In this document: one piece after another, positions 51,142 through 60,621 of the stretch | Layout: each line of letters begins with the position of its first letter | How positions within the stretch are numbered: position 1 is the first letter of the stretch | NCBI RefSeq assembly: GCF_900129725.1 | Contig: NZ_FQWQ01000004.1 | Span: 186,001-250,000 of the forward strand | Source of the DNA: Chryseolinea serpens | GTDB lineage: Bacteria > Bacteroidota > Bacteroidia > Cytophagales > Cyclobacteriaceae | Length of the DNA stretch: 64,000 bases | Direction: 5' to 3' | The notes under the pieces: model-generated | The model's input: the letters and a program-made list of their open reading frames with translations, nothing else | What the model was told of the DNA's origin: nothing | Database searches by the model: none | Program-made: the position numbers and the translations under genes

Positions 51142-52542
51142 TTACACCAGTTTCGCCGTTTCGGGATCCCAGTTAACAATCTTCTTTTCAAAAACACTTT
51201 TGTTGCACGCCAGGGCCGGGCCGGCGGCGCGCATGCCGAACAACGCATCCTCCTTGATGGGCATTTTCTCGCGGATGCCTTTATAGAAATTCATATGATG
51301 GTCATAGTTGGCGCTATAACGCTCGGGAGCCTTGTAGGTGGTGCCCGGGTTAATCATCTCGGGAGTTCCGGCCGGGTACTTGGCCTTGTACCACTTTTCA
51401 TATTCTTTTTGTTGTGCCTCCGTGAAGGTGTTGAACGAATCCCACCCGCCATAGCCCGGGGCTTTGGGTGTCTTGTTCAGGGTGACGGTTATTTCGCTCC
51501 ACCCCATGGTGATCACGCCGTCGGTGCCGATGAGGCGCAGGCGTTCGCCGTCGCGGCTGCCATCGGCAAAGTTCACGCGGACCTGCAGGTTGAATGCGGG
51601 ATGTTTGTCGCTGGAGGGATAGTCACACAGGCCCAGGATCACATCGGGCACGTCGCGGCCGTCTTTCCAGTAGCGCAGGCCGCCCGTGGCATAGATGCGG
51701 TTGGGGCCCTTGGAACTGGTAACGGTATGAAGGCCGGAGAACAAATGCACAAACAGATCGCCAGCGATGCCCGTGCCGTAGTCCTGGTAATTTCTCCAGC
51801 GGAAGAAGCGGGTGGGGTCGTAGGGGACTTTGGGCGCGTCGCCGAGGAAGCGATCCCAATCTACGGTTCCCGCGTTGGCGTCTGTTGGGATGGAATACTG
51901 CCACGCACCGCCACCACCCTGGCGGTCCATCCAGGTCTCGACCAGGATCAAATCACCGATCACCCCGGACTCGAAGATCTCGCGTGTCTTTTGTGTGGCG
52001 ATGGAACTCACGCGCTGGCTTCCAATTTGCATCACCTTACCGGTTCTCTTTTGGGTGGCGATCACCTCCGCGCCCTCTTCAAGTTTGTGCACCATCGGCT
52101 TCTCACAATACACGTGTTTGCCTTTGTTCATGGCGTCGATAGAGATATGATCATGCCAATGGTCGGACGTGGCGATGATCACCGCGTCGATATCGCTGCG
52201 TTCCAGTATTTCCCTGTAATCCTTGGTCGCGAAAATGTCTTTGCCATAGAGCTCTTTGGCGCGGTCCAGCCGGCCGGTGTAAAGATCGCAGGCTGCGATC
52301 AGTTTCACCCCCGGTATCTGCGACGACGTTTCCCAGTTGTTGAAACCCATGATGCCCATGCCGATCACCGCCACGTTGACTTGGTCATTGGGGGAGAATT
52401 TTTTATCGTATCGCTCCGGGGCAACCAGGGAGATGACCTGGTTTGGCGATGCTTTCAGCACAGAAGGTACACTCGTGACAATAGCTCCTCCGATAGCCTT
52501 TTTAATAAAATTTCTTCTCGAATTTTGTGAGGGGGTAGACAT
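51142..52542 (-). CDS. Tat-exported Gfo/Idh/MocA-family oxidoreductase
   Basis: A 466-residue NAD(P)-dependent sugar or polyol oxidoreductase. The N-terminus MSTPSQNSRRNFIKKA... is a twin-arginine signal (SRRNFIK) followed by a hydrophobic stretch, so it is predicted to be exported folded with its cofactor. The Rossmann motif is VIGMGIMG (about 60), and the family's catalytic-site EKP is in CEKPMVH. The C-terminal beta-sheet domain has the typical FRWRNYQDYGTGIAGDLFVHL segment. The start at 52542 puts the Tat motif at residue 9; the open frame upstream to 52767 overlaps the MreB leader and is not coding. The substrate is unknown. Confidence 0.9.
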   Translation of the reverse strand: MSTPSQNSRRNFIKKAIGGAIVTSVPSVLKASPNQVISLVAPERYDKKFSPNDQVNVAVIGMGIMGFNNWETSSQIPGVKLIAACDLYTGRLDRAKELYGKDIFATKDYREILERSDIDAVIIATSDHWHDHISIDAMNKGKHVYCEKPMVHKLEEGAEVIATQKRTGKVMQIGSQRVSSIATQKTREIFESGVIGDLILVETWMDRQGGGGAWQYSIPTDANAGTVDWDRFLGDAPKVPYDPTRFFRWRNYQDYGTGIAGDLFVHLFSGLHTVTSSKGPNRIYATGGLRYWKDGRDVPDVILGLCDYPSSDKHPAFNLQVRVNFADGSRDGERLRLIGTDGVITMGWSEITVTLNKTPKAPGYGGWDSFNTFTEAQQKEYEKWYKAKYPAGTPEMINPGTTYKAPERYSANYDHHMNFYKGIREKMPIKEDALFGMRAAGPALACNKSVFEKKIVNWDPETAKLV

Positions 52543-52803
52543 ACATTTTAAGATTGGTAAGACGGTTGGGAAGTTACACTTTTTGATAAAAAAAGAAACC
52601 CCAATTGCTGTAGGCGGATGAGCGGTGTGAATGGTTGTTAAACGCGTTAAACCCATCATTCCCCAATTGAAAAACGAAATTATAAGCCCTATCTTGCCCG
52701 CACACACAAGCACACTTTGTGTGGCACTGAACAGCGCCGGAACATCGTCCGGCTTCTTGAAGGGCAAGGCAGGCAGGGTAAAAGAGAAATAATAAAAGAC
52801 ACC

Positions 52804-53829
52804 ATGAATTTTAATTTTTTCAAAAACAAAAGCGTCGCGATAGATCTCGGCAATAGCAACACGGTGGTAAGCGATGCCCAGAAAGTACTTTTAGCGCAAC
52901 CATCTTACATCGTCTTCGACAACGAAACCAACGCCGTCAAGGCCATTGGCAACAAGGCCTACAGCATGTTCGAAAAGAGCCACGAAGAACTGCGCCCGGT
53001 GAAACCTTTGCGCGGCGGCGTCATTGCCGACTACGACTCGGCCAGCAAAATGATCCGCGAAATGTTAGCCCAGGCCTCTATGCAGTCTTCGTTCCTGGGG
53101 GGCTACGACCACATGATCGCCGGCATTCCCTATTACACCACCGAAGTAGAACGCCGCGCCCTTCGCGATGCCTTGGGACAATTCAATTCGAGACATTCCT
53201 ACATGGTATACGAGCCCCTGGCCGCCGCCCTGGGCATCGGCCTGAACATTCGTGAACCCGATGGCAAGATGCTGATCGACATCGGCGGGGGCATCACGGA
53301 GATCGTCGTGATCTCTTTGTCGGGTGTGGCCGCTTTCCAATCCCTCAAAGTAGCCGGCGATACCTTTGATGAACAGATCCAGGATCACTTCCGCAGAGCC
53401 TACAACATGGCCATTGGCCTCAAAACTGCCGAGCAAATCAAAATCAACGTGGGGGCAGCCATCGATAAAATTCCGGATGTTCCCCAGCCCATGATGGTGC
53501 GTGGCAAAGACCTCATCGAGGGCCTTCCCGTAACCCGTGCCATCAATCACAGTGAAGTGGCGTTTGTGCTTGAAAAATCCGTGAGCTCCATCGAGCACTG
53601 TGTCGTGCAGACGCTGGAAACGTGTCCGCCGGAGTTGGCTGCCGACATCTATCACAACGGCATCCACATCACTGGTGGCAGTGCTATGCTGCGCGGCCTC
53701 AGAGAACGCTTCGAAGCCAAACTGAAACTTCCGGTCCACGTCGACCCACAGGCATTGCTCTCGGTGAGCAAGGGCATTGCACAGACCCTGAAGGATACCA
53801 AAAAGTATCAGGGCATTTTACTTCAATAA
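52804..53829 (+). CDS. MreB-family actin-like protein
   Basis: A 341-residue actin-fold ATPase, about the length of MreB. Motifs: phosphate-1 AIDLGNSNTVV near residue 12, phosphate-2 LIDIGGGITEIVV near 155, and the adenosine motif GIHITGGSAMLRGL near 285. MreB polymers guide elongation of the peptidoglycan wall at the inner membrane. No mreC, mreD or rodA gene is adjacent, whereas the canonical mreB usually sits with mreCD, so this may be a second, divergent copy. The start at 52804 (MNFNFFKNK) has the short amphipathic N-terminus typical of MreB. It is followed by a strong terminator. Confidence 0.9.
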   Translation: MNFNFFKNKSVAIDLGNSNTVVSDAQKVLLAQPSYIVFDNETNAVKAIGNKAYSMFEKSHEELRPVKPLRGGVIADYDSASKMIREMLAQASMQSSFLGGYDHMIAGIPYYTTEVERRALRDALGQFNSRHSYMVYEPLAAALGIGLNIREPDGKMLIDIGGGITEIVVISLSGVAAFQSLKVAGDTFDEQIQDHFRRAYNMAIGLKTAEQIKINVGAAIDKIPDVPQPMMVRGKDLIEGLPVTRAINHSEVAFVLEKSVSSIEHCVVQTLETCPPELAADIYHNGIHITGGSAMLRGLRERFEAKLKLPVHVDPQALLSVSKGIAQTLKDTKKYQGILLQ

Positions 53830-53867
53830 AATTTCCCGTAAAGAAAGACGGATGATAACCTAAGATG

Positions 53868-53896
53868 AGCGTTCCTGAAGAGGAGCGCTTTTTTTT
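53868..53896 (+). terminator. rho-independent terminator of the MreB-family gene
   Basis: AGCGTTCC (53868-53875) pairs with GGAGCGCT (53882-53889), one G-T pair, with a 6-nt loop, followed by eight T residues (53889-53896). Confidence 0.88.
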
Positions 53897-53935
53897 GCCA
53901 TGCCCTTCACGGAACGGCAATGCTGATGGCTTTGC

Positions 53936-55207
53936 TTAGTTCTTATTCCGGAACACCGGCGAATAGGAGTATACGGTATACGGAAGGATAAGCCGGGCCA
54001 CGATCTTGGCCACCACCGACGCGACAACGATAGGAACAAAGAGCGTATAATTTCCGGTCACGGCGCACAGCAGGAAGATCGACGTGAGCGGTGCATGGAT
54101 GCTTCCGCTCAGCAAAGCGGCCATACCGATGACGATAAAATTGACCGGGATAACGCCGGCATGAAAATAGGTATTCAACAGCGAGGCCATCAAAAAGCCA
54201 AGGAAGGCGCCCATGAACAGGCTGGGAGCAAACACACCGCCATCGCCCCCGGCAGTCAACGTGAGCGACGTCACCACGGGTTTGATCATCAGCACCATGG
54301 CGAGGCTGAGCAGCGCTTGTGTCGTAATGGGTGAGTTCTCCATGGCGTTGATGGATGCGTATCCTTCGCCATACAAATTGGGGAAGATGAAAATAAAGAC
54401 CGAAATGACTACCGATCCCAACAGGATCTTTACGAATGTGTTTTCGATGACCTGTGAAACGTCTTTTACCCACACAATGGATCGCGTCAGCCACGTCGAA
54501 AAGATACCTCCAAATATACCAAGCAGGACAAAATAGGGCATGGCAAAGGTATTCCAGTGTGTCACCGTCAGGTGGAAGACAGGCTCATCGCCCAGCCCCA
54601 GGTTCACGGCATAGGCCGTGAGGGCCGCCGCGCCGATGCTGAGCAGGTGACGCTTGTTTATTTTCTGTGCGAATACTTCCAGGGCAAACACGACACCCGC
54701 CGCGGGCGCATTGAATAGGGCCGTGATCCCTGCGGCGATGCCGGCACAGATCAGCTCGTTCTTATACCGTTTCAACCAGGTGGTCTTTTGGCTGGACAAA
54801 GAACCTACAGTAGCCGTAGCCACCACGGTAGACACTTCGATGCCCGTGGAGCCTCCAAAGATCACGGTCAGAAAGCCATTAAAGTAATGTGAAGGAATTT
54901 TGTACGCAGGTAAATATTTTGTCCGGGCCGAAAGACAGTCGATGGCCTCGCGCATCCCTTTATTGACGGTGTTTCGGAAAAGAAAGTGACGCAACAGCAG
55001 AATGGCAATAAAGCCGGCAAAAGGCAAGGCAATGATCAGGGCGTTGTGTTCCTGGAAGCGGTCATACAATTGGCCTTCATAATGTTCTGTCACCAGCTTC
55101 AGGGTATCCGTGAGCAATGCTGATAGCACACCGATCGTCACCGACGCCAACACGAGGGCCGGGATACGCTTCAATTTTTTGAATTTCAGGGAATACTTTC
55201 TCTGCAT
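53936..55207 (-). CDS. CLC-family chloride channel/transporter, gating glutamate replaced
   Basis: A 423-residue polytopic membrane protein of the CLC family without CBS domains. The conserved selectivity segments are present in altered form: GGSTGIEVST near 118-127, where well-studied transporters have G-x-E-G-P; NAPAAGVVFALEV, the GxFxP-like GGDGGVFAPSLFMGAFLG, and GMAALLSGSIHAPLTSIFL. The external gating glutamate position (third residue of GSTGI) is threonine here. Loss of that glutamate abolishes proton coupling in studied CLC transporters, so this one may be a passive channel (inference). It lies on the minus strand facing the MreB gene terminator. Confidence 0.88.
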   Translation of the reverse strand: MQRKYSLKFKKLKRIPALVLASVTIGVLSALLTDTLKLVTEHYEGQLYDRFQEHNALIIALPFAGFIAILLLRHFLFRNTVNKGMREAIDCLSARTKYLPAYKIPSHYFNGFLTVIFGGSTGIEVSTVVATATVGSLSSQKTTWLKRYKNELICAGIAAGITALFNAPAAGVVFALEVFAQKINKRHLLSIGAAALTAYAVNLGLGDEPVFHLTVTHWNTFAMPYFVLLGIFGGIFSTWLTRSIVWVKDVSQVIENTFVKILLGSVVISVFIFIFPNLYGEGYASINAMENSPITTQALLSLAMVLMIKPVVTSLTLTAGGDGGVFAPSLFMGAFLGFLMASLLNTYFHAGVIPVNFIVIGMAALLSGSIHAPLTSIFLLCAVTGNYTLFVPIVVASVVAKIVARLILPYTVYSYSPVFRNKN

Positions 55208-55339
55208 GGAATGTAAAAAATGCTTTCAGCACAAAGGCAGGGACAGCAAAAATACAAAACTGAGGTCTTCCGGTCAGGATTTACCTTCAGAAAGAAAAAA
55301 AAGGGGATAAAATGACCCTTGGAACCGGCCAACGGGGTA

Positions 55340-56215
55340 TTACCGGCTTCTCGGTCTGCGATAATATGCCTTGCGCTTGCGGGTATAGAGCTTCCGGTCG
55401 GAGTTCTCGAACAAGGTTATCGGCAAATAGTACTGCAAAGTGATGTTTGTGATAAAATAGCCGTCTTTTTTATTTGGATTTCCCCGGACGCCATCGGTGT
55501 CATTGGTTGGTTTGGTGCCGATCTCGCCACGGCGGTCAGACAACGCCCGCGACAGGTCGCTCTTCAACGTGGCCGGATCTGGATATTTCCGTCTGCTGAC
55601 ATCGTCCAGGTAATCGGTGAATGTGAGGCGGTAACCGGCCTCAACCAGGATATTGAAGAAAGGGTTTAGCTTGATGCGACCTCCTATCCCCATCGGTATC
55701 ACCGGCTGAACGCGACTATATTTGACGCCCTCGGTTTGCAAAGGCTGGAGTGCATAGGAATGTCCCTGGTAGGTGGCCTTGGGGTTGAAGTAGAGAACGC
55801 CAATACCGGCGAACACATGCAAATTAAGCGTGGATCGTTGGTAGAAACGCAGCCCCATAGGACTAAGATTAAACGCTCCCAGGGCGCTGAATTCAATACA
55901 ATTCGCGTTAAAAGAGAGATTGCGTTCTTTCCGGTCGTCGTTTGCCTTTGCGTCATCACCCGACAATTGGAACCAGGTGAGCTCTGCCCGCGCACTGATA
56001 CGGCTGTTCAGGTAATACTCCGCACCCAGGGCGATGTTGGGCTTTAATTTGCCGAACTCACCGGGGTTTACCATTTCACCATAGTAGTTAGCCGTGCCCG
56101 ATCCAATGCTGACCAGGAAGTTCCGGTCTTGGCGGAGTAAATTGAAACTTTGGGAATGCCCCAGTAAAGGCATTCCTATAACACTGATTAGGGTGAGGGT
56201 AGCTAACCTTTTCAT
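55340..56215 (-). CDS. DUF6089-type outer-membrane beta-barrel protein
   Basis: A 291-residue outer-membrane protein. Residues 1-21 are a signal peptide (ending GHSQS). The mature part reads FLVSIGSGTANYYGEM, then LGAEYYLNSRISARAELTWFQLSGDD, FSALGAFNLSP, VFAGIGVLYFNP, PMGIGGRIKLNPFFNILVEAGYRLTFTDYLDDV, and a C-terminal YFITNITLQYYLP strand. This is the DUF6089/OmpA-like barrel pattern common in Bacteroidota. Function unknown. It is co-directional with and 56 bp downstream of sucC, but has its own likely leader. Confidence 0.85.
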   Translation of the reverse strand: MKRLATLTLISVIGMPLLGHSQSFNLLRQDRNFLVSIGSGTANYYGEMVNPGEFGKLKPNIALGAEYYLNSRISARAELTWFQLSGDDAKANDDRKERNLSFNANCIEFSALGAFNLSPMGLRFYQRSTLNLHVFAGIGVLYFNPKATYQGHSYALQPLQTEGVKYSRVQPVIPMGIGGRIKLNPFFNILVEAGYRLTFTDYLDDVSRRKYPDPATLKSDLSRALSDRRGEIGTKPTNDTDGVRGNPNKKDGYFITNITLQYYLPITLFENSDRKLYTRKRKAYYRRPRSR

Positions 56216-56271
56216 AGGGGTATAAAAGCAAAACGTAAGATAAGCAATTTTGTTTATACGGGCGAGGGACG

Positions 56272-57483
56272 TTAAGCCAAAACCTCCTTGACCCGTTGCG
56301 CTGCGTCTTTCAGAACAATGGCCGAAAATACTTTCAGGCCCGATTGCTCAATGATCTTTGCTCCTTCTTCGGCGTTCGTACCCTGCAATCTTACAATGAT
56401 AGGCACGTGAATATCGCCTATCTTTTTATACGCTTCCACCACACCGTTGGCAACCCGGTCGCAACGCACGATACCGCCAAAGATGTTGATGAGGATGGCT
56501 TTCACATTGGGATCTTTCAGGATGATCCGGAAGCCTGCTTCCACCGTTTCGGCATTTGCTCCACCACCCACGTCCAGGAAGTTTGCGGGCTCACCGCCCG
56601 ACAATTTGATGATGTCCATGGTGGCCATGGCCAGACCGGCGCCGTTCACCATACAGCCCACGTTGCCGTCGAGCTTCACATAGTTGAGGCCGGCTTTGCC
56701 TGCTTCCACTTCCAACGGATCCTCTTCGGTGATATCTCTTAATTCAGCCAGGTCTTTGTGACGATACAAGGCATTGTCGTCCAGGTTCACCTTGGCATCG
56801 ACCGCCAGGATGCGGTTGTCGGAGGTCTTCAACACGGGGTTGATCTCGAACATGGAGGCGTCAAGGCCAAGGTAGGCATTGTAGAGGGAGCCAATAAATT
56901 TCACGCCCTCTTTGAAGGCATTGCCTTCCCAACCCAGGGCAAAAGCGATCTTGCGGGCCTGGAACGCCTGTAAGCCAATGGCCGGGTCAATCCATTCTTT
57001 GATGATCTTTTCCGGATGGGTTTCGGCCACTTCCTCGATGTTCATACCGCCTTCGGTGGAGGCCATGATCACGGGGCAAGCCTTGGAGCGATCCAGCAGG
57101 ATGCTCATATAATATTCTTTGGGCTCGCTTTCGCCGGGGTAGTATACGTCTTCGGCGATGAGCACTTTGTTTACTTTTTTGCCTTCGGGGCCGGTTTGGT
57201 GGGTCACCAATGTGCCGCCCAAAATGGCTTTTACTTTATCGGGCACTTCCGTGATGCTTTTGGCCAGCACCACGCCATGGGAACCCGTTTCCTTTACTTT
57301 TCCTTTTCCACGGCCACCGGCATGTATCTGGGACTTCACCACAAACCATTTCGTACCCGTTTCGGCCTGCAGCTCCTTCGCTGCCTGAATGGCGCTATCC
57401 GGTGTGTCGGCCACGATGCCGCGTTGAATGGTTACCCCGTATTTCTTGAGAATCTCCTTGCCCTGATATTCGTGGATGTTCAT
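56272..57483 (-). CDS. sucC: succinyl-CoA ligase, ADP-forming, beta subunit
   Basis: A 403-residue ATP-grasp subunit that converts succinyl-CoA to succinate with substrate-level phosphorylation in the TCA cycle. It has [17 protein letters not shown], the ATP-grasp region [15 protein letters not shown], and the C-terminal domain with [13 protein letters not shown] and [15 protein letters not shown]. The catalytic partner sucD is not adjacent. The start at 57483 is standard. A good promoter lies just upstream (57501-57533), shared in the divergent gap with the LolD-type gene. Confidence 0.96.
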   Translation of the reverse strand: MNIHEYQGKEILKKYGVTIQRGIVADTPDSAIQAAKELQAETGTKWFVVKSQIHAGGRGKGKVKETGSHGVVLAKSITEVPDKVKAILGGTLVTHQTGPEGKKVNKVLIAEDVYYPGESEPKEYYMSILLDRSKACPVIMASTEGGMNIEEVAETHPEKIIKEWIDPAIGLQAFQARKIAFALGWEGNAFKEGVKFIGSLYNAYLGLDASMFEINPVLKTSDNRILAVDAKVNLDDNALYRHKDLAELRDITEEDPLEVEAGKAGLNYVKLDGNVGCMVNGAGLAMATMDIIKLSGGEPANFLDVGGGANAETVEAGFRIILKDPNVKAILINIFGGIVRCDRVANGVVEAYKKIGDIHVPIIVRLQGTNAEEGAKIIEQSGLKVFSAIVLKDAAQRVKEVLA

Positions 57484-57500
57484 GAATTTTTTGTTTTGGG

Positions 57501-57533
57501 CGAAACTAGCTTATTTACAGCTGTATTTCAAAA
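57501..57533 (-). promoter_or_regulatory. promoter of sucC, Bacteroidota type
   Basis: On the minus strand TTTTG (57533-57529) and TAGTTTCG (57508-57501) are 20 bp apart, matching -33 TTTG and -7 TAnnTTTG with one mismatch. The start codon follows 18 bp after the -7 box. Confidence 0.6.
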
Positions 57534-57553
57534 CAAAAACATACAAATAGCGG

Positions 57554-58207
57554 ATGCTTCGGGCCACGAATATTGAAAAGTCATATGGCGCCCTCCCAGT
57601 ATTGAGAGGGATCGACCTGCAGATTGACAAGGGGGAGGTGGTCACCATCGTTGGCGCTTCCGGCGCCGGCAAAAGCACCCTGCTTCACATCCTGGGCACG
57701 TTAGACACCCCCGACAAGGGCAAGGTGTTCATCCAGGATCAGGACGTGTTCAACCAGTCGGGCCGGAACCTCGCAGCCTTTCGGAACAAGTCCATCGGAT
57801 TTGTTTTTCAGTTTCACAACCTGCTGCCCGAATTCACAGCACTCGAAAATGTGATCATCCCCGGCCTGATTGGCGGACGCAACGATAGGGAGGTAAAGGA
57901 AAGGGGGCTGTCGCTCCTGGAGCGGTTGGGCCTGCACGACCGCATGCATCACAAACCGTCGGAGCTCTCGGGGGGCGAACAGCAACGTGTCGCCGTGGCC
58001 CGTGCCATGATCAACGCACCCGACCTTATCCTGGCCGACGAACCCAGCGGAAACCTCGACTCGCACAACGCGATCGAATTGCATAATTTGTTTTTCAAGC
58101 TAAGAACAGAAATCGGGCAGACGTTTGTTATCGTCACGCACAACGAGTCGCTGGCGACGATGGCAGACCGGAAAATTGAATTGAAAGATGGCCGGATAAA
58201 GGCCTAG
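57554..58207 (+). CDS. ABC transporter ATP-binding protein, LolD-like
   Basis: A 217-residue ATPase of the LolD/MacB group. Walker [10 protein letters not shown] (about 36-44), signature LSGGEQQR near 136, Walker [13 protein letters not shown] and H loop IVTHNESLA are present. No permease gene is adjacent, so its partner must be elsewhere; in Bacteroidota lolD is often unlinked from its lolC/lolE-type permease. It is divergent from sucC. The gene is followed by a long gene-free stretch. Confidence 0.9.
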   Translation: MLRATNIEKSYGALPVLRGIDLQIDKGEVVTIVGASGAGKSTLLHILGTLDTPDKGKVFIQDQDVFNQSGRNLAAFRNKSIGFVFQFHNLLPEFTALENVIIPGLIGGRNDREVKERGLSLLERLGLHDRMHHKPSELSGGEQQRVAVARAMINAPDLILADEPSGNLDSHNAIELHNLFFKLRTEIGQTFVIVTHNESLATMADRKIELKDGRIKA

Positions 58208-58674
58208 TGAAAGAAATAAGAATAAAAAAATAGAAAGAAAGAAGACCCCACTTTTCTCTTCACCATCCCTGGTCTTCTTCCTGGCTCCCCTCAAAATCGT
58301 TCTACAAGCCGTGTAACACAATGACAATACAAATGTAGGGGCATGCCGCTACACGCACCCGGCATTGTAGGCCCTTTTGGCAATCGTGTAAGAATGCAGG
58401 GGGTTACGATCGATATTGACTTCGTGTTAGAAATTTGCCGTTCGTGAGACCCTAATCTTACGCACCCCTTTCGGAAAAAAGGACTTTACAGACCGCAAGT
58501 GAACCTCATTCGTCGGGTTGTCTGATCGTTGATAGTCAATGTATTAGCAAGGGGATCGCAGGATCGCGAAGGGGCGCTATGCCGGTTATTCTTACAACGC
58601 CCTGGAAACCGGGAACTTCGTGAGGAATGCACTTTTTTGTAGCGAATTGAGCGATAATTGCCGGAAGGCAAACA
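58208..58674. other. gene-free stretch between the LolD-type gene and mtaB
   Basis: No credible gene or RNA is seen in 467 bases. An imperfect long stem AAGAAGACC (58239-58247) / GGTCTTCTT (58271-58279) follows the LolD-type stop. A purine-rich run (AAGAAATAAGAATAAAAAAATAGAAAGAAAG) precedes it. The rest lacks clear repeats. Confidence 0.55.
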
Positions 58675-59994
58675 TCAATGCAAATGCACTTCGGGCACAG
58701 CATCCTCTACTTCCACCAGACCTTTCGCCTGGATGTGAAGTAGTTTTACTTTTCTCAGCTCATTCACCAACACGGGATCATACTTGGCGACAACGCGGAT
58801 ATAGTTTTCTGTGAAGCCGTGCATCATACCCTCTTCCACATCGTTCTCGAAAAGCACGGTGGCTTCGCGTTGCAGGTTTTCTTCATAGAACTTTCTGCGT
58901 TTCTTATCCGAAAGAATGTGCAGCATTTTCGAGCGCTCAGCGCGAACGTGGGCCGGCACTTTTCCAGGCATGGTCGCGGCCGTTGTGTTTTCCCTTTCGG
59001 AGTAGGTGAACACGTGGAGGTACGATATGTTCAGTTCGTTGAGGAACTGGTAGGTCTCTAAAAAGTCTTCGTCGGTCTCGCCGGGAAATCCAACGATCAC
59101 ATCAACACCGATGCAGCAGTGGGGCATGTGCGACTTGATGGTGTTCACCCGGTCGTGGTAAAGCTCGCGCAGGTAGCGGCGCTTCATCAGCTTCAATACT
59201 TTGTTTGAACCGGATTGCAACGGAATATGGAAATGTGGAACAAACCGCTGCGACTGCGACACAAAAGCAATGATCTCGTCGGTGAGCAAATTCGGTTCGA
59301 TGGAGGAGATCCGAAAGCGGTCGATGCCTTCCACCTGGTCCAAGGCTTTGATGAGGTCCACGAACCGCTCCACGCGTTTTCCTTCTTGCAATCCGAAGTC
59401 GCCTGTGTTCACTCCCGTGAGGACGATCTCTCGCACCTCCGTGGTGGCGATCTCTTCGGCGGTTTTCACGATGTTGGCGATGCTGTCGCTGCGGCTGTTG
59501 CCACGGGCCAGGGGGATGGTGCAAAAGGTGCACGAATAGTCGCATCCGTCCTGCACTTTTAAAAATGTGCGGGTGCGATCGTGTAGCGAATAGGAAGTGT
59601 TGAAATGATTTGCTTTCTCAATGTCGGAAGCAAAAACCTGGGCTTGGGGTTGACGGACAAAGCCGTCGAGCAATTCCACCAGCCTGAATTTTTCTGCGGC
59701 TCCCAGCACGGCATCCACACCGGGTATTTCGGCAATTTCTTTTGGCTTCAACTGGGCATAGCAGCCAATGATGGCCACGTAGGCATCCGGCGAGATGCTG
59801 CGGGCCTCACGCACGATCTTATGGCATTTTTTGTCGGCGTTCTCGGTGACCGAGCAGGTGTTGATGATGAAAATGTCGGGCGTGTCGGTAAAATCGACCT
59901 TTTTATGGCCTTTTTCCTCAAACAAGCGCGAGATCGTGGAGGTCTCGGAGTAGTTGAGTTTGCATCCCAGCGTATAAAAAGCCACTTTTTTCAT
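58675..59994 (-). CDS. mtaB: tRNA N6-threonylcarbamoyladenosine methylthiotransferase
   Basis: A 439-residue radical-SAM enzyme that adds a methylthio group to t6A37 in tRNAs reading ANN codons. It has the N-terminal UPF0004 domain with its three iron-sulfur cysteines (GCKLNYSE, INTCSVTENAD, IIGCYAQLKP), the radical SAM motif CDYSCTFCTIP (CxxxCxxC) and a C-terminal TRAM-like segment. The FYTLGCKLN start and LARGNSRS after the radical motif separate MtaB from MiaB and RimO. The ATG at 59994 is the family start. Confidence 0.94.
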   Translation of the reverse strand: MKKVAFYTLGCKLNYSETSTISRLFEEKGHKKVDFTDTPDIFIINTCSVTENADKKCHKIVREARSISPDAYVAIIGCYAQLKPKEIAEIPGVDAVLGAAEKFRLVELLDGFVRQPQAQVFASDIEKANHFNTSYSLHDRTRTFLKVQDGCDYSCTFCTIPLARGNSRSDSIANIVKTAEEIATTEVREIVLTGVNTGDFGLQEGKRVERFVDLIKALDQVEGIDRFRISSIEPNLLTDEIIAFVSQSQRFVPHFHIPLQSGSNKVLKLMKRRYLRELYHDRVNTIKSHMPHCCIGVDVIVGFPGETDEDFLETYQFLNELNISYLHVFTYSERENTTAATMPGKVPAHVRAERSKMLHILSDKKRRKFYEENLQREATVLFENDVEEGMMHGFTENYIRVVAKYDPVLVNELRKVKLLHIQAKGLVEVEDAVPEVHLH

Positions 59995-60083
59995 CGTGGG
60001 CGCAAATTTAACAAATCCATCCGTTTTGTGACGAATGTTTCTGGCCTTGGGGGCTCATCCTAAACCAATGAAAAATCAACCCC

Positions 60084-60542
60084 TCACGGAGACGGAGCAC
60101 AAAGCCGGCGGTGATAGTTGATTTGGCCGAGGTGATAGCCCAGGTGCGCCGACAGGTGGATAAGAAAAAAGGAGGTAGTCATGGCGTAGTCGAAAACGGG
60201 TGCGGGATAGTCCTTTTCCAGCAGGTTCGGATCCAGCTTTTCCAGGGTTGTGGCAACGGCCTGGCGGGTCCGTTGGATCTCGGCAAGGAGATCGCGGCGT
60301 GAGACATTTTTAGCAGAGAATTCGAGGTCGCGATTGCGTTTGTAGTCGGAGCCTCCGAGCACGGCGCCGATGTAGTGCTGCAGGTTGCCACAAAGGTGGA
60401 GACAGAGATTGCCGCCGGGGTTTTTGATGGTGCCATCGATGTTCCAGATGGATTCTTCCGTGGGATATTGGTTGATCTCGGCTTCCATCTTAGCGACGTC
60501 GCGGTCAAAGATTTTGTGGAGGGATTGGAGGAAGGGAATCAT
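60084..60542 (-). CDS. DinB-like/DUF1572 protein
   Basis: A 152-residue four-helix-bundle protein of the DinB superfamily, usually a divalent-metal-binding fold in thiol transfer or stress proteins. The candidate metal histidines lie in CLHLCGNLQHYIG (about 48-57), and HLSAHLGYHLGQINYHRR at the C-terminus carries further ones. The substrate is unknown. It stands between mtaB (89 bp) and a stem-loop that ends the phosphoglucomutase gene. Confidence 0.85.
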   Translation of the reverse strand: MIPFLQSLHKIFDRDVAKMEAEINQYPTEESIWNIDGTIKNPGGNLCLHLCGNLQHYIGAVLGGSDYKRNRDLEFSAKNVSRRDLLAEIQRTRQAVATTLEKLDPNLLEKDYPAPVFDYAMTTSFFLIHLSAHLGYHLGQINYHRRLCAPSP

Positions 60543-60567
60543 AGAGGAGGTGGTTGAAATTCATTTT

Positions 60568-60613
60568 AAACCGCCTCGCCCTCGCTGAAGCTTTAGCGGA
60601 GATGAGGCGGTTT
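60568..60613. terminator. stem-loop between phosphoglucomutase and DinB-like genes
   Basis: Perfect outer arms AAACCGCCTC (60568-60577) and GAGGCGGTTT (60604-60613) with an inner CGCT/AGCG stem. On the plus strand the stem is followed by TAATTTTTTT; on the minus strand, the direction of both neighbouring genes, only three T residues follow. It may act for both directions, better rightward. Confidence 0.6.
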
Positions 60614-60621
60614 TAATTTTT

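Noticed and set aside
50064-51248. 394-residue minus-strand open frame
   Set aside because: Antisense to the kinase domain of the second TPR kinase, whose H-box and ATPase motifs are intact; no recognisable protein pattern.
51295-52530. 411-residue plus-strand open frame
   Set aside because: Antisense to the Tat-exported oxidoreductase; no domain seen.
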